Positions 1 through 10,640 of a stretch of 64,000 bases of DNA are shown here, in pieces (position 1 is the stretch's first letter; every line of letters begins with the position of its first letter). This stretch comes from Pseudeuparius sepicola. Lineage: Eukaryota > Arthropoda > Insecta > Coleoptera > Anthribidae. The notes under the pieces are model-generated. The model was not told where the DNA came from and did not search any database. It saw only the letters and a list, made by a program, of their open reading frames with translations. The DNA lies in NCBI GenBank assembly GCA_963920635.1, contig OY987298.1, positions 55,407,949-55,471,948 on the forward strand. The letters are read 5' to 3'. Made by a program: the position numbers and the translations under genes.

Positions 1-526
1 CGCGTCCTTGAAATATTTAGAAAAAATTGTGTGTCAAAGTGTCCATTTCGGGGGCTATAGTCCCCTTAGAGCCCTTAGAGGGCATTTTTGAGGTCATGTT
101 TATAGGAATTTTTCAATTTTTTTTGGATCGAAGAACGCGCCGGTAAATTATGGCAGGCTAATTTCTAATAGGTACGCATTTTCATGGCCCTCTGCAAAAA
201 AATTTCAAAACGATTTTACTCAAAAACGGTGCACGCTATTGAAATTCAACAAGCACCATTTTTTTGTACAATACCCTGAAATTTTATAATTTCGCAAGAA
301 ATCTGGGAAAAAATACACGCAAAAATTTGGAGTATTTTTAACCACTTAACCCCCCTCATTTGGGACGCATATGATTAAGAATGTCAAACTATCTCTACCT
401 AGGTAAATGTCAAATCTCACAGGTATATCACATACCAAATTTCAGAATTTTATTTTTGTTCGTTCTGGAAATATTTAGAAATAATCGGTTGCCAAAGTGT
501 CCATTTTGGGAGCTATAGCCCCTTTA
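1..526. repeat. Direct repeat, two diverged copies, at the left edge
   Basis: The first ~90 bases recur from about 459. Both copies share GAAATATTTAGAA, CAAAGTGTCCATTT and a following CTATAG-CCCC block, giving a spacing of about 459 bases. The second copy is split by the Harbinger-like element at 527-1322 and resumes at 1326 with GGGGGCATTTTTGAG, which matches AGGGCATTTTTGAG at 78-91. The first copy may begin before the window. No coding potential is seen. Confidence 0.6.
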
Positions 527-1322
527 CGCCAGCCATACACGTAACGATATACTTGCGCAAGTTTAGACTTGCACAAATATACAGTAACGTGTGTTGGAAG
601 ATTTTTGCGCAAATTCTAGACTTGTACAAGTCTTCAGAAAATTTCAATTTTCGATTCCAGACTTGGGCAAGTTTACGTTTGCACAAGTTTACTTGAACGT
701 GTGTGGCACCATTGCGCAGATGAACTCATTGACGTTCGTATGCACGTCTGTTTGGGTTTTTTGCGCCAAAATGAGTGACGAGACATGTGGAGTGCGAGAA
801 AATTTGGAAGATTTTATAAATATCTAGAAATGAACTATGCCTCTGGCAAGTAAAGAACAAAGATTACCACAATAGAGATAAAAAAAAACAACCGCTTATA
901 ACAAATTAGTTGAAGTGTATTATAAAAAAATAGATCCAAGTGGTGATATGGCTCTTCGTATAACAGTATCTTGCTTTATAATAAATGGCGTAATCATCGA
1001 CAGAACCTTGAAATAAGTGTCTTCGTCCACACGCAGATAGTTGTTATGCCAGTCTTTGGGTGCAAATTTCAGTTCAGTCAATAAATTGATGTGTGAATAA
1101 TGTTCTCTTTTCATTAACCAGTCTTTACACCATATAGTTCGGTGTCTTTTAAAGTCTTTTCAGATTTTTTGTAACACAAAACACAACTGCCTGCTCCACT
1201 GACTTTCTCATCAAAAATGATGTTGTTCAAGTATACTTGTGCCGTCTGTGCTCTCTACCGAATGATGTGTGTTTGCGCAAGTCTAAACTTGCGCAAGTAT
1301 ATCGTTACGTGTATGGCCGCCA
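527..1322. mobile_element. Harbinger-like non-autonomous DNA transposon
   Basis: The 796-bp element is bounded by inverted repeats of about 40 bp. The left end has GCCATACACGTAACGATATA followed by CTTGCGCAAGTTTAGACTTG, and the reverse complement closes the right end. A 3-bp duplication, TTA at 524-526 and 1323-1325, flanks it, as expected for PIF/Harbinger insertions. Removing the insert rejoins a repeat that is uninterrupted at 50-91. The CTTGCGCAAG-type motif recurs near both ends. A short transposase-like fragment lies inside (920-1114, minus), so this looks like an internally deleted derivative. The family call rests on TSD length plus that fragment. Confidence 0.75.
920..1114 (-). pseudogene. 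Harbinger (HARBI1-like) transposase N-terminal fragment
   Basis: A 64-residue minus-strand frame contains LRVDEDTYFKVLSMITPFI followed by KQDTVIRRAISP. This resembles the N-terminal region of insect Harbinger/HARBI1 nucleases, ahead of the catalytic DDE domain. The catalytic domain itself is absent, so the fragment cannot act as a transposase. It sits wholly inside the TIR-bounded element at 527-1322, which supports the assignment. It starts at an ATG but runs into unrelated sequence after about 58 residues. Confidence 0.6.
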
Positions 1323-1340
1323 TTAGGGGGCATTTTTGAG

Positions 1341-1989
1341 CGTCAAGGCGTCAAGCGCCATTGGTAGACGTAGACAAGTTCCGAATTCATAACTTACAAA
1401 GATTGCAGTAGTTGTATGCGAAATCATTATCCTAGAAAAATAAAAATTGGTAATTGAAAAATTAAAAAAATGTTAAAATGTTAAAATGTTTTTTGAAGCA
1501 GTAAATTATTAGTACCAGCGCCTTTGTTGATTTTGGCGCCTCCCTGAATAGGGCGCCCGGGGCGAACACCCCCTTCGCCCCCCCCCCTTAACACGGCCCT
1601 GCATAGATATACTGATCAGTAGATCATTCTTGAGGCGCGTGCGCGCCCCCCGCGCTAATAATGGTCAAACGCCCGTGCCGGTAGTCGCGGACGTCGCAGT
1701 TTTAGAGTCCCGTCACAGTCGTCACAGAATAGTTTCGAAGTTCCGTATGCCAGAGTGGATGGAAGTGAGTATATAGTGTGCCGGTTTAGTTGTAAGCTCC
1801 AGTAGTATGTTTGATAGACTTTAGAAATCAATATAAAATTTTTCAGAAGTAAAAGAAAAATTAAATCTATTTAAAAATTATGTTAAAGGAGTAACTAAAA
1901 TTTCTATAGGTTCTAAAATATTTCAGGTAAATAGCGTCATTCTCATCGAAAATGAAAAATTGCCAGTTTTAGACGGTCGTGGCTTCGTT
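1341..1989. other. Intergenic; one hAT-like terminal sequence
   Basis: No gene is seen. A G/C-rich stretch at 1535-1601 ends in AACACGGCCCTG, the form of many insect hAT right termini, but no matching left end or 8-bp duplication was found. The remainder is AT-rich without recognisable structure. Confidence 0.35.
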
Positions 1990-2537
1990 GTTGTTTTTCG
2001 TAGTAGGTGAAATAAAATGTTAACCTACTGCTTTCAAATGTTACAGATAAACTGTACATTGAAAATGAATAAAAAAATGTCAAATGAATATTGTCGAAAC
2101 ACATATTGTTTTCTTGAAATAGGTTGTCCAAATTTTGTCGAGTTTCAATTCCTTTCATTTTGAAAGTGAACATTTTTCGGGACAGTGTTCGTACAGTAGG
2201 TATAAGTCGTTGTGCAATATTTGAAAGCAGTAGGCGAACATTTTATTTTTCGAATATTGAAGTCAACAGGTGTTTTGGGGCACGTTTTGGCAATTTCAAC
2301 ACAAACGGTTGATTTCATCGTTAAAAAACAAGAGTGACTTTTTGTTGCAGAATGAATAAAAGATGCACTAAAATGCGATGCGGACTTGCCGGAGAAAAAA
2401 GATAACCTTAAAAAAGTTACGAGTAAAAGCACGATCCCTAAAAACATAGCAGTGCAAAATTTCAGTTCAGCAGCTTGATTATATGTTGGGAGATGTAGCC
2501 AAAATGCAATTTCAAAAGCAAACTTCAACGCCCTGTA
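1990..2537. repeat. Decayed copy of the 25970-26730 foldback family
   Basis: Bases 2150-2500 align with the right arm of the foldback at 26435-26700. Shared blocks include GGTGTTTTGGGGCACGTTTT, CAATTTCAACRCAAACGGTT and GTTAYGAGTAAAAGCACGATC-like sequence. The part at 1990-2120 corresponds loosely to the centre and left arm. The copy ends in ACGCCCTG followed by TATA, the same terminus type as other TA-flanked elements here. A 134-residue minus-strand frame across it is probably only a consequence of repeat sequence, although its counterpart at 26060 is also open. Confidence 0.6.
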
Positions 2538-2638
2538 TATCTTAATCAAACAACATTTCTATAAGGCATATTAGCCTCAATCACAATATTTTGGCCCAAA
2601 ATATATGCAGTTGCACTATGTGCCATTATTAATGACAA

Positions 2639-2932
2639 TTACTCGCCCTGTATAGTCTTGGGGACCATATTATACACTTTATCAATTTTCTTTGAATTTT
2701 CCTGATAGTCTTGTATATATTGCCGGGCTATATTGGGATAGACATCAGAAAAATCTTCAGCCTCACTATATTTCTGTGCTATATTGGAATAGACATCTTC
2801 CGAAAAATCATCAGCCTCCCTTTTTAACTGTGGAGATAATCTTGCCCTATCCAACTCTAATTTTTTATATTTCATTTTTGTGAAGTTAGGTAGTTTGATT
2901 TTGCTCAGAGATTGCGTAACTGGTGTAGACAT
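2639..2932 (-). CDS. Unrecognised 97-aa open frame, probable gene fragment
   Basis: The minus-strand frame begins at ATG (MSTPVTQSLSKIKLPNFTK) but stays open upstream to about 3030 with a highly charged stretch including LALTLARKKYAALKLGK, so the ATG may not be the true start. It contains a duplicated motif, DDFSEDVYSNIAQKY then EDFSDVYPNIARQY, encoded by two imperfect DNA repeats about 62 bp apart near 2725 and 2788. Basic/acidic composition suggests a soluble or DNA-associated protein. The 3' end runs into a CGCCCTGTATA transposon terminus at about 2641, which suggests truncation by an insertion. I do not recognise the family; it could be a cellular gene fragment or transposon-derived. Confidence 0.35.
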   Translation of the reverse strand: MSTPVTQSLSKIKLPNFTKMKYKKLELDRARLSPQLKREADDFSEDVYSNIAQKYSEAEDFSDVYPNIARQYIQDYQENSKKIDKVYNMVPKTIQGE

Positions 2933-3030
2933 CTTTTTAATCGATTCATCTTCAATTTTACCTAATTTGAGTGCGGCATATTTTTTTCGAGCGAGAGTGA
3001 GAGCCAGTTCTCTATTTTTTTTTGCGCACT

Positions 3031-3394
3031 ATGCGCTTTAAATATTTGATCTTGTGATGTTAACTTCATGATTCCGAGTTAGTAAATCTCGCTAGCAGCG
3101 CACTTTATCTGTGCAATGGGGCCGAACTAGGTACTTTGATTTTTTGAAAGTGGTCAGTGGAAATATGTCATAAATTACTTTCAAATCATATACTATGGTT
3201 GTATTTTCTATTTCCCCATATTCCATATTTGATATACAAACTGTTGATTTAGTATCAATGAGTATCAAAAGTGCAAAATTGAAATTGATTTTTTTAGCAA
3301 ATTATTAATGGTTATTACGTCATACGTCAGAGTTTGAACGAATTTCACCCATGTCTTCGCCAAGTTCGGTGAAAAAAGCAATATAGGAGCTGGG
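3031..3394. other. AT-rich intergenic stretch, nothing recognised
   Basis: No gene, terminal inverted repeat or tandem array is visible. A poly-G run lies at about 3393-3404, at the edge of the dispersed repeat that follows. Confidence 0.4.
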
Positions 3395-3640
3395 GGGGGG
3401 GGGGCGCTGAATTAAACTTGAAATTCCGAAAGTGAATAAAACGCTTTTAGCCGACTCCATTCGTTCGTAGCGGACCTCGATCTATTGTATTTTTCTCGGG
3501 AGGGATCGCTCGACGTGAGCATTGTGGTAGATCGCCACAGGGGGCCTAGGATCCATTCTCGTAGTATATGAACGCCAGTCACATAATTGAAAACACTCAA
3601 GGACGGCCACTGCCGCGGCCACACTTTCTGCTCTATATTG
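3395..3640 (-). repeat. Dispersed repeat, copy 1 (pair with 37430-37740)
   Basis: About 240 bases match 37500-37740. Shared blocks include GTGAATAAAACGCTTTTAGC, CGGACCTCGATC, GAGGGATC and CACATAATTGAAAAC. The minus-strand frames of both copies align at the protein level (SVFNYV, a TILTS/TMLTS-DPS block, then LKAFYSLS), so reading on this strand is conserved despite base changes. That suggests the source repeat encoded protein on the minus strand. The family is not identified. Confidence 0.55.
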
Positions 3641-5089
3641 GGACTTGAAGGATTAGGTTGGGCACTCTAGTCCCACAAATTTGAGTAAGTAGTATACGCG
3701 ATTGAATATAAGAAATACGCCCCCTGTAGGCTCAATGCTAAACTAAGTCTATGAGCCATGCCATTTTGTTGATCCGTATATTATGTTTTCTGTTTTGTTC
3801 AAAATCAGTCAAAAAAGCTTTATTTTCTAAAGTTGACTATTATAATAATGTGGTAAATAACAACAGTTGAATTCAAATGTTTAAATATTCCCGCCACGCT
3901 TGTGCCAAAAAAGAGAGAAGAGTTAAAGAAGAGTTGTTAGAAAATGAAATAAAGCAAGTACAATGTGATTTTTATTATGATTACCACGCCCAAAAGGCCT
4001 CCCACAGTTATCGGAAGTGGAATTTGAACATGCTAGAGTGTTATGCAGTGTAATTACGAAGTTTTAGTGCGAGATTCTGACGAAAAACCGTCTTGATTCG
4101 ATCGCCGAGGTCCTAACCTAAACATTCTTTGTCCCTGAAAACATTTTCGAGATGGAGCAAGTTTCGAATCAAAATTTAATTTAACCAACAAAGTTCACTA
4201 TTTCGAATTCTGCTTTTAGTTCATTTTTAGTTGCCTGTTGCCTTTGCAATTACATAAATCATAAACAATAATGTTTAAACTTTATAATAACCGGTAAGTA
4301 CAGTTTCCCGCGGTGTATGTCTGCCCCGATTTTTTTGAAATTTTGGCTACCCCCCTATTTTCGGGGTCCCTGAACACGAATCTGACCTTAGTTTTTGGTG
4401 CTCAGGCGTAGTTTCCGAGGAAATGAATTTTCAAATTTCCTTTGACACCTGAATTTTTACTATATGCAGCTCAAACTGATCACCACATTATTTTGCACCT
4501 TTTGCAACATCGAAACTTCGCGGAAACCCGCGGAAAATCCGAAATTTGGAAAGATTTGTGCCGTGTTTACGTCCGGCCCGGCCGCTGTTTTCGCCCCACA
4601 ATCGGCACGCGTCGATTGTCGGGGGGAACTTTTACCTAATAACAAAATAACTTTATGAAGACGACCACAAAATTATATAGAAGACGACAAGAACAATGAA
4701 CAAGAACAAAGAACAACGCAGTGTAAACCCAAAGTGTGCCCAAAGCTAGAGGTGACAATGGTCCATATAGTTAGTTCGCATAGTGCCGCACGTCGGGGCG
4801 TTGGCATCTTAAATTCAGTTGCGTATAGCTACCGCCTGTGGCCGTCATTTTTTTCGGGTGTTATTTTCACCTGAGATTCCCTAAACGCATAGATTAAAGG
4901 AGGCGTAGATAGTCAGAGGCATTGTTGAAACCGCCCGCAAAAAATCCTGGCTGGACCACCACTATACCGAGCATGACATCATAATTTATTTGTTGTTTTG
5001 GAACTGGAGTGGCTTTAGTTTAGGAAAAAAAATACGACTATAGGGGTTGAGGCGAGGCACATGGGAATAGAGACATTCAGACTAGATCG
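3641..5089. other. Intergenic, no assignable gene
   Basis: Several short frames in mixed directions at 4440-4660 overlap one another and none looks coding. No TIRs or tandem arrays are evident. The 5' end of the LINE that follows cannot be placed exactly, and part of 4700-5089 may be its leader. Confidence 0.4.
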
Positions 5090-5944
5090 ATGACGTCACA
5101 CACTCAGGGCGATTCTAACATGCGTTGCGGTATTTTAGGGAGTTTTAGAGCCATTTTTTATTTTCCAGATTATTTACTAATACATACTTACCAAAATAAA
5201 CCTCAGCACTCATCATCACTTCATTATCATTTTATAGAGCAGATTATAGCAGATTTCAAAGATAAAAGTGGGTTATCTTCTAGTAAGATAGTAATGGGTC
5301 TGTTGAATGTGCGTTCTCTTCTCTCAGATTTTGACTCTCTTGTCAATATTCTTAACGCTGATATCTACAATGTTTTTGCAGTTACTGAGACCTGGCTCTC
5401 TGACCGTGTCCCCTCCGACGTGGTGACGGTTGATGGTTACAGCTTTTTTCGAAGAGACCGAGGGACTCGTGGAGGGGGAGTTGGCCTCTACGTGAGGTCC
5501 CAGCTGCAATGTCAAATACTGGACCTTGATATCGACACTTCCCCGAATCTTGAGCAGCTGTGGGTAAAGATTGTTACGCACAAATTTACTTTTATCATAG
5601 GTGCCATATATAGGCCGCCATCAACAAGTGTGGTAGAGTGCGTGGCGTCACTTGATCTTGTCCTGCCATGTGCACTCAGCCAATATGAAAATGGCATTGT
5701 GCTTGGAGATATTAATTGCAACATGCTTAACGCACCTAACCAGGTCTCGTCGTGTTTTGACCATCACGGATTCTCTCAAATGGTGAAACAGCCTACTCGT
5801 GTGACAAATACCACGGCTTCTCTGATCGATGTAGTTTTCTCTAACATACCGCAACTCCTCCATGACTGCATTACTCTGGATGCTACTTCCCTCACGGACC
5901 ATAAACTTATTTCAATCAATCTCGCTATTCCACTCTCTCTCTGA
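5090..5944 (+). pseudogene. LINE A endonuclease (APE-like)
   Basis: The frame encodes the apurinic-like endonuclease that nicks target DNA to prime reverse transcription. Recognisable blocks, by residue, are LLNVRSL (~67), VTETWLSDR (~96), GGGVGLYVRS (~127), IYRPPST (~173), GDINCNML (~202), TLIDVVFSN-like SLIDVVFSN (~246) and SLTDHKLISI (~267). These carry the expected Asn, Glu, Asp/Asn and Asp-His catalytic positions. The frame closes in a run of CT dinucleotides at 5931-5941; the next domain continues in another frame, so a short indel in the (CT)n tract is the likely break. The first ~60 residues are not recognisable endonuclease. Confidence 0.85.
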
Positions 5945-7002
5945 AAACACGTAATTTCTCCGACTTCGACGAAGAGTGTTTTCTATATGACCTAAACTTC
6001 TTGGACCTGTCTGTGATATACCGGATTCGCGATATTGATGAAAAAGTGAAAATTTTTACTGATAAGCTATTAACACTATTCGATAAGTATGCACCTGTCC
6101 GGACTGTTCGTGTCACTAGGCCTCCATCACCTTGGCTAACGCCTAAGTTAAAACTAATTATAAAAGAAAAGAATCGTGCATATGCCAACTACAAAGCCAA
6201 CAAAACATTCGAAACATTGAATCAATTCAGAACCATTCGAAATTTTGCTCTGACTGCAATTAGACAGGAAACACGAGCATATTTAACCTTCCTAGAAAAT
6301 CAAAAAAATAATACAAAAGCAATGTGGTCAGCACTTAAGAAAATGAATGTAAACATTACGCAAAACCAGGCGATACCCAATACCCTCTGTGACCCGTCAC
6401 TCGTCAATAATTACTTCATGTCTGTCTATAGCCCTGGGCAAATTCCTGATCATACTATGCAATATTATTCTACAAATAAGTTTAGTGACAACGCCTTCTC
6501 ATTTAAACCCTGTGAACCAGAACAGATTATACATATAATCAGACGTCTCAGATCAAATGCAAAGGGTACCGACGATATTATTCTTAGTATGATTAAAATT
6601 TGCTTGCCGCAAATTTTGCCACACATAACGCATATTGTTAATATCTGTCTGGAACAGGGCTACTTTCCTAGTCTGTGGAAAAATGTAATTGTAATTCCAA
6701 AGCCTAAAACAAACGCACCTCAGGAAGTAAATGACCTAAGGCCAATTAGTTTACTACCAGTTTTATCCAAGGTCCTCGAAAAGGCTGTACATTCACAAGT
6801 TGCCGCTTTTCTTGATAAGTTCACGGTTTTACCAAGGCAGCAGTCGGGATTTCGAAAGGTGCATAGTACTACATCTGCTCTTCTACAAATAACTGATAAT
6901 ATAATACGTGCCCTTGACCAAACTCTAGGAGTTGCCTTGGTATCGATTGACTACTCTAAAGCGTTTGACAAAATTAATCATGAATCCTGTATGCTAATTT
7001 AA
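5941..7002 (+). pseudogene. LINE A linker and N-terminal reverse transcriptase
   Basis: This frame continues directly from the endonuclease after the frameshift. It reads through a basic linker into RT: DLRPISLLPVLSKVLEKAV (fingers), QQSGFRKVHSTTSALLQI, then LVSIDYSKAFDKINHE, which holds the first catalytic Asp of the palm. The frame is broken just after NHE at about 6985; the remaining RT continues in another frame as ANLKYFGFD. The activity would be RNA-directed DNA synthesis on the element's own RNA. Confidence 0.85.
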
Positions 7003-7724
7003 AATATTTTGGTTTTGATACTCGTTCACTGTCTTTTTTTCAAAATTACTTAACGGGTCGTCACCAGCATGTTGTTATAAGTGGTCAAATGTCAGCAATG
7101 CGACTAATTCCTTCCGGTGTGCCACAAGGTTCTGTCTTGGGGCCTCTGCTGTTCCTCATATACATCGCTGATCTACCACTGTCTATCGGCTCGTCGGACA
7201 TTCACTCCTATGCTGACGACACTCAATTACTTCATTATGTCGATAAGGAGTCAATCAATACAGCCAAACTCAACTTAAACAATGATATCTCGGCGTTAAT
7301 AGAATTTTCTACAAACCATAACCTTACCGTCAATCCAGACAAGTCCAAGGCTATACTGTTCTGCAGCAATCCAGCTAATTACGAAATTATTGCTTCAAAC
7401 TTAGACGTGGTTGTGGGAGGTCAAAGCCTACAGTTCTCGGAGTCTCTGAAGGTCCTAGGTATCAAATTTGACAACAAACTTCGCTTTCGCCCCCATGTTG
7501 CAGCATTAGCGCAGAGGACCTATGGCAGGATGAGAACACTCCACGCAAATAAACACATTTTAAACTTTAAATATCGAAAGAAGCTGTGTGAAACCATCAT
7601 CACGCCTGTCCTCTTTTACGGCTCTATTGTTTTTTTACCCCTGTCTGGACTACTTCTCCAGGCATCGTCTTCAAGTAATACAGAACAATTGTGTTCGTTT
7701 TGTTTATGGGATGCGACGTTTTGA
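7003..7724 (+). pseudogene. LINE A reverse transcriptase palm and thumb
   Basis: RT continues with IPSGVPQGSVLGPLLFLIYI and the catalytic box SYADDTQLLHYV at about 7208-7243, in which both aspartates are intact. It is followed by TVNPDKSKAILF and SLKVLGIKFDNKLRF, the normal order in jockey/CR1-group LINEs. The frame ends prematurely after FYGSIVFLPLSGL; a frameshift near 7635 moves the sequence into the frame of the C-terminal region. Confidence 0.85.
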
Positions 7725-7941
7725 CCATGTCTCTGCAAAATACCTTGAGTTAAAATGGCTGAAATTTGGAACTAGGGTTAACTATCTCTATCTCGTGTTC
7801 TTGCGTAGGCTTTTCATTACCTCTACCCCCTCGTATCTTAGAGAGAAACTAATACTGAGGGATGAAGCGCATAATGTGACCATACGGCATGGTATGACTG
7901 TCTCTATTCCTGCCCATCGAACGGCCCTCTTCCGGCGTTGA
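7588..7941 (+). pseudogene. LINE A ORF2 C-terminal region
   Basis: The C-terminal extension includes RLQVIQNNCVRFVYGMRRFD and SYLREKLILRDEAHNVTIRH, a region typical of insect jockey/CR1-group ORF2 proteins. The homologous block in the minus-strand LINE fragment at 40646-41077 (IQIILQNNCVRFIFGIKKYD) supports the reading. The frame closes with a TGA at 7939-7941 followed by about 365 bases of AT-rich 3' UTR. Confidence 0.75.
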
Positions 7942-8320
7942 TTCTCATACAGCTCAGCACTCTTATATAATAACATACCAGCAAGCTTTAAGTGCCTACC
8001 GCTTTATAAATTTCGCTTGCAAGTTAAAGAATTTTTATTATATCCTTGATCAAGTATCAGTTATCTATTTTTTATATTTGATTATCTCTCTGTTTGTTTT
8101 CTCTTTCTTCTTGTTTTTTCTTTTCTCCTTGTGAAATCACTTAAACAATGTCACCATGTTGGTTTTTTATATTTTTATATTCCTCTAACAACTGTCATGC
8201 TCGGTGTTAGCGGTTAAGTGTAAGAGTAGCCTGGCTAAACTTCGCCGCTAACACCTCTCATTAGTGAATTGTAGTGCCTTGCACCAATTTGCATCAATAA
8301 AGACATATTATTATTATTAT

Positions 8321-10204
8321 CTCGACTTAGCCAAAAGGCATTCGCACTCCCTCTACGGGGAACATTCACTCAGATCCCGGGTATCCCGGATACCAAAGGA
8401 TCTGGCTCGGACGAGAGCCTTGCCATGTTATCGGGCCCTAGGTGACACCGATGTTGTTGGATGATCCTGCATTCCCCATGAATTTCCTGACGGTTCGGGC
8501 TGTCGCAAGTAGTACCGCTTTCTGCATGGACCTGTAAAGACTATCAGTTAGACCCAGCTCCTTGATGTTTCTCAGCAAACTTTTTGGTATAACACCAGTT
8601 GTTGACACGATGATTGGAATCGTCTGGACGTTCTCCATTTCCCATTGCCTTCTAATTCGTTCTTCTAAATCTCTGTACTTCGCGATCTTCCCGACTTGCT
8701 TCACAAGCAGGTTGTTGTTGTTCGGGATGGCCACATCAATCAGAGTTGTCTGCCTAGAAATTTTATCAACTATTATAAGGTCCGGTCTGTTATGGGCAAC
8801 TCGTTGATCTGTCAGAAATGTACGATCCCAGTACATCTTGTAGTTGCTGTTCTCAAGAACAGGCTCAGGTGTGTAGTTGTAGTATGGGACCCTCTCTGCC
8901 TGCACAAGCAGCAGCTTTTCCGCCAGTTCCTGGTGCAAGATCTTGGCAACCGAATCGTGTCGTTCCTTATATTCCGTTGATGCGAACATCTGACATCCTC
9001 CTGTTATGTGGTGGATTGTTTCTGAAGTTGGACAACCGTATCTGCATCTGTCATCCACTACCGATGCATCTCCTACAATGAATTTTAGGTAGTTGCGAGT
9101 TGGTATAACCTGATCTTGTATGGCCAATAGGAAGCCTTCCGTCTCGGGGAACATTCGTCCCGAGGTCAGCTAATAGTTCGACGCTAACTTGTCGACATGT
9201 TCCTGGTTAACCTCGTCAGGATGCCTCCCGTGCAGCGGCTTCCCCAACCACCTCTGTAGTTTATCGTTGTCGGTTCGGTGGTGATTTTGACGCTCGTGTT
9301 CCGTCAGACGTAGCGGTGTTGAGACGTCTGCTCCGCATATAGCGCTATGTAGTGTGGAGCTGTTGGCCTGCCTGTAGAAATAATTACGCAGCTTTAATAT
9401 TTGTTGGTCCAATTGCTTGCTGAGATCTGCCAATCCTCTTCCTCCTAGTTGACGTGGCAGAGTTGTTCTTTCTACGGCGCTACGGGGATGATGTTTATGA
9501 GCTTTTGTCAGTAGTGTCCTAACTTTTCGTTGCAGGTTGTTGATGTCCGTGTTGGTCCAATTCACTATTCCGAACGAATAGCTGAGTACAGAGCACGCAT
9601 ACGTGTTCAGGGCCTTAAACAAATTCCTGCTGTTAAGATCAGTTCGCACTACTTGTCTTACTCTCTTGATGAATTCATTCGTTAAATCAGTCTTCATTGT
9701 TCGATGGTCTATCCTTTGAGCTTGTTTCATCCCGAGATACTTGTATGTATCTTCCTTGCTCATTGCTTCGATCTCCTGGCCGTCCTGCATCTCGTGTGCG
9801 CTTTGTTCGAGCTTTCCCCGGATGATATTAAGGGTGCGGCACTTGTCCAGTCCAAACAGCATTCCGATGTCCCTGGAGAACTCCTCTACAATTTTAAGCA
9901 TTTGCGTTAGTTGGTTTTTGATTGCTGCGATCAGTTTTAAATCATCCATATATAATAGGTGATTCAACTTGATCGCTTCTGCGTTGTTGCTTTTGATAGC
10001 GAAGCCATATTTTGTAGAGTTCAACCGATGTGATAGAGGGTTCATCGCCATGCAGAACCACAGTGGACTGAGTGAATCTCCTTGGAAAATCCCTCTTCGG
10101 ATGTTGATTGTGTCGGTCTCGATGTTACTGTCTGCGGTTCTGAGTTGTATCTTAGTGCGCCAGGTTGTCATAACGTGTTCTAAAAAGGAAACTGTATGAT
10201 GATC
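8321..10204 (-). mobile_element. LINE B, R4/Dong-type non-LTR retrotransposon in a (TTA)n site
   Basis: The element is antisense to LINE A. It has an RT followed by a CCHC-like zinc knuckle and a restriction-like endonuclease, the order of the R2/R4 superclade. (TTA)n tracts directly flank both ends: 8307-8320 on its 3' side and 10205-10243 on its 5' side. Insertion into TAA repeats is the known behaviour of Dong in Bombyx. It is 5'-truncated inside RT. The 3' UTR runs from about 8437 to 8321 and ends near GGCTAAGTCGAG. Only one in-frame stop interrupts the coding part, so insertion was more recent than LINE A decay. Confidence 0.85.
8438..10204 (-). pseudogene. R4/Dong-type RT with restriction-like endonuclease
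   Basis: The reading frame runs from about 10204 to 8438 with a single TAG at 9170-9172, after which the same frame continues. RT blocks are GIFQGDSLSPLWFCMAMNPL and LLYMDDLKLIA (catalytic YMDD-type box), followed by a thumb and AYACSVLSYSFGIVNWT-type region. Downstream are CRYGCPTSETIHHITGGC (zinc knuckle) and RPDLIIVDKISRQTTLIDVA, the PD-D core of the restriction-like endonuclease, then KIAKYRDLEERI. Catalytic residues look intact. The upstream RT fingers and any N-terminal DNA-binding domains are missing. The polyisoleucine seen further upstream is only translated (ATT)n. Confidence 0.85.

Positions 10205-10243
<39 letters not shown>
10205..10243. repeat. (TTA)n microsatellite at the 5' junction of LINE B
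   Basis: An uninterrupted TTA tract sits where the R4/Dong-type element is truncated. With the tract at 8307-8320 it marks both sides of the insertion. Confidence 0.9.
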
Positions 10244-10244
<1 letters not shown>

Positions 10245-10425
10245 AATGTTAAGGAAATGAAAACTGTATATAAAAATGTCATGCAACAAGCATAAAATTA
10301 TGAACATTACTGCTGATGATAATGAAGTGACATTGAAGTGAGAATTCAACGCCTGCCAATATGAACCAATATGAAATGATATGATTTTTGAAATATTAAC
10401 CAATCAGGTGATGATTTCAGCGATA

Positions 10426-10640
10426 ATACCACTAGTGGTATTTTCGTATATAATATCACTATATAGTGCCGGAAATTTTATCGATAATTTTTTCGAAAGC
10501 GCTATTTTGCCTAGAAAGATCACAAGTATAAATTGGGCTTTTATCTCTGAAAATACGAGTGGTTTTGCTAATAGGCAAAATAGGGCTTGAGAATAAAATT
10601 ATCTAAAAAAATTTCCGGCACGAGTGGTATTTGTCGAGAT
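10426..10640. repeat. Foldback element with ACCACTAGTGGT-type palindromes
   Basis: Two arms pair imperfectly. CCGGAAATTTTATCGATAAT at about 10469 matches the reverse complement of the block ending in AAATTTCCGG at about 10618, and CTATTTTGCCTA pairs with TAGGCAAAATAG. TACCACTAGTGGTA at about 10428 is itself a palindrome, and CGAGTGGTATT recurs at 10621. No coding sequence. Probably a short non-autonomous element; ends and target duplication are not clear. Confidence 0.5.

Larger units (their letters stand above)
5090..8320 (+). mobile_element. LINE A, jockey/CR1-group non-LTR retrotransposon, decayed
   Basis: The domain order is APE-type endonuclease (5290-5930), reverse transcriptase (about 6550-7450), a C-terminal region to 7941, a 3' UTR, an AATAAA at about 8296 and a (TTA)n tail at 8307-8320. 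At least three frameshifts separate the reading frames, near 5930, 6985 and 7640, so the element is dead. No ORF1 is visible, so it is 5'-truncated or its start lies unrecognised upstream. The microsatellite tail argues for a CR1/L2-like relative rather than a poly(A)-tailed jockey. Exact clade placement needs a phylogeny. Confidence 0.85.

Noticed and set aside
10152..10403. Polyasparagine/polyisoleucine frames around 10200-10240
   Set aside because: Translated (TTA)n microsatellite at the LINE B junction.
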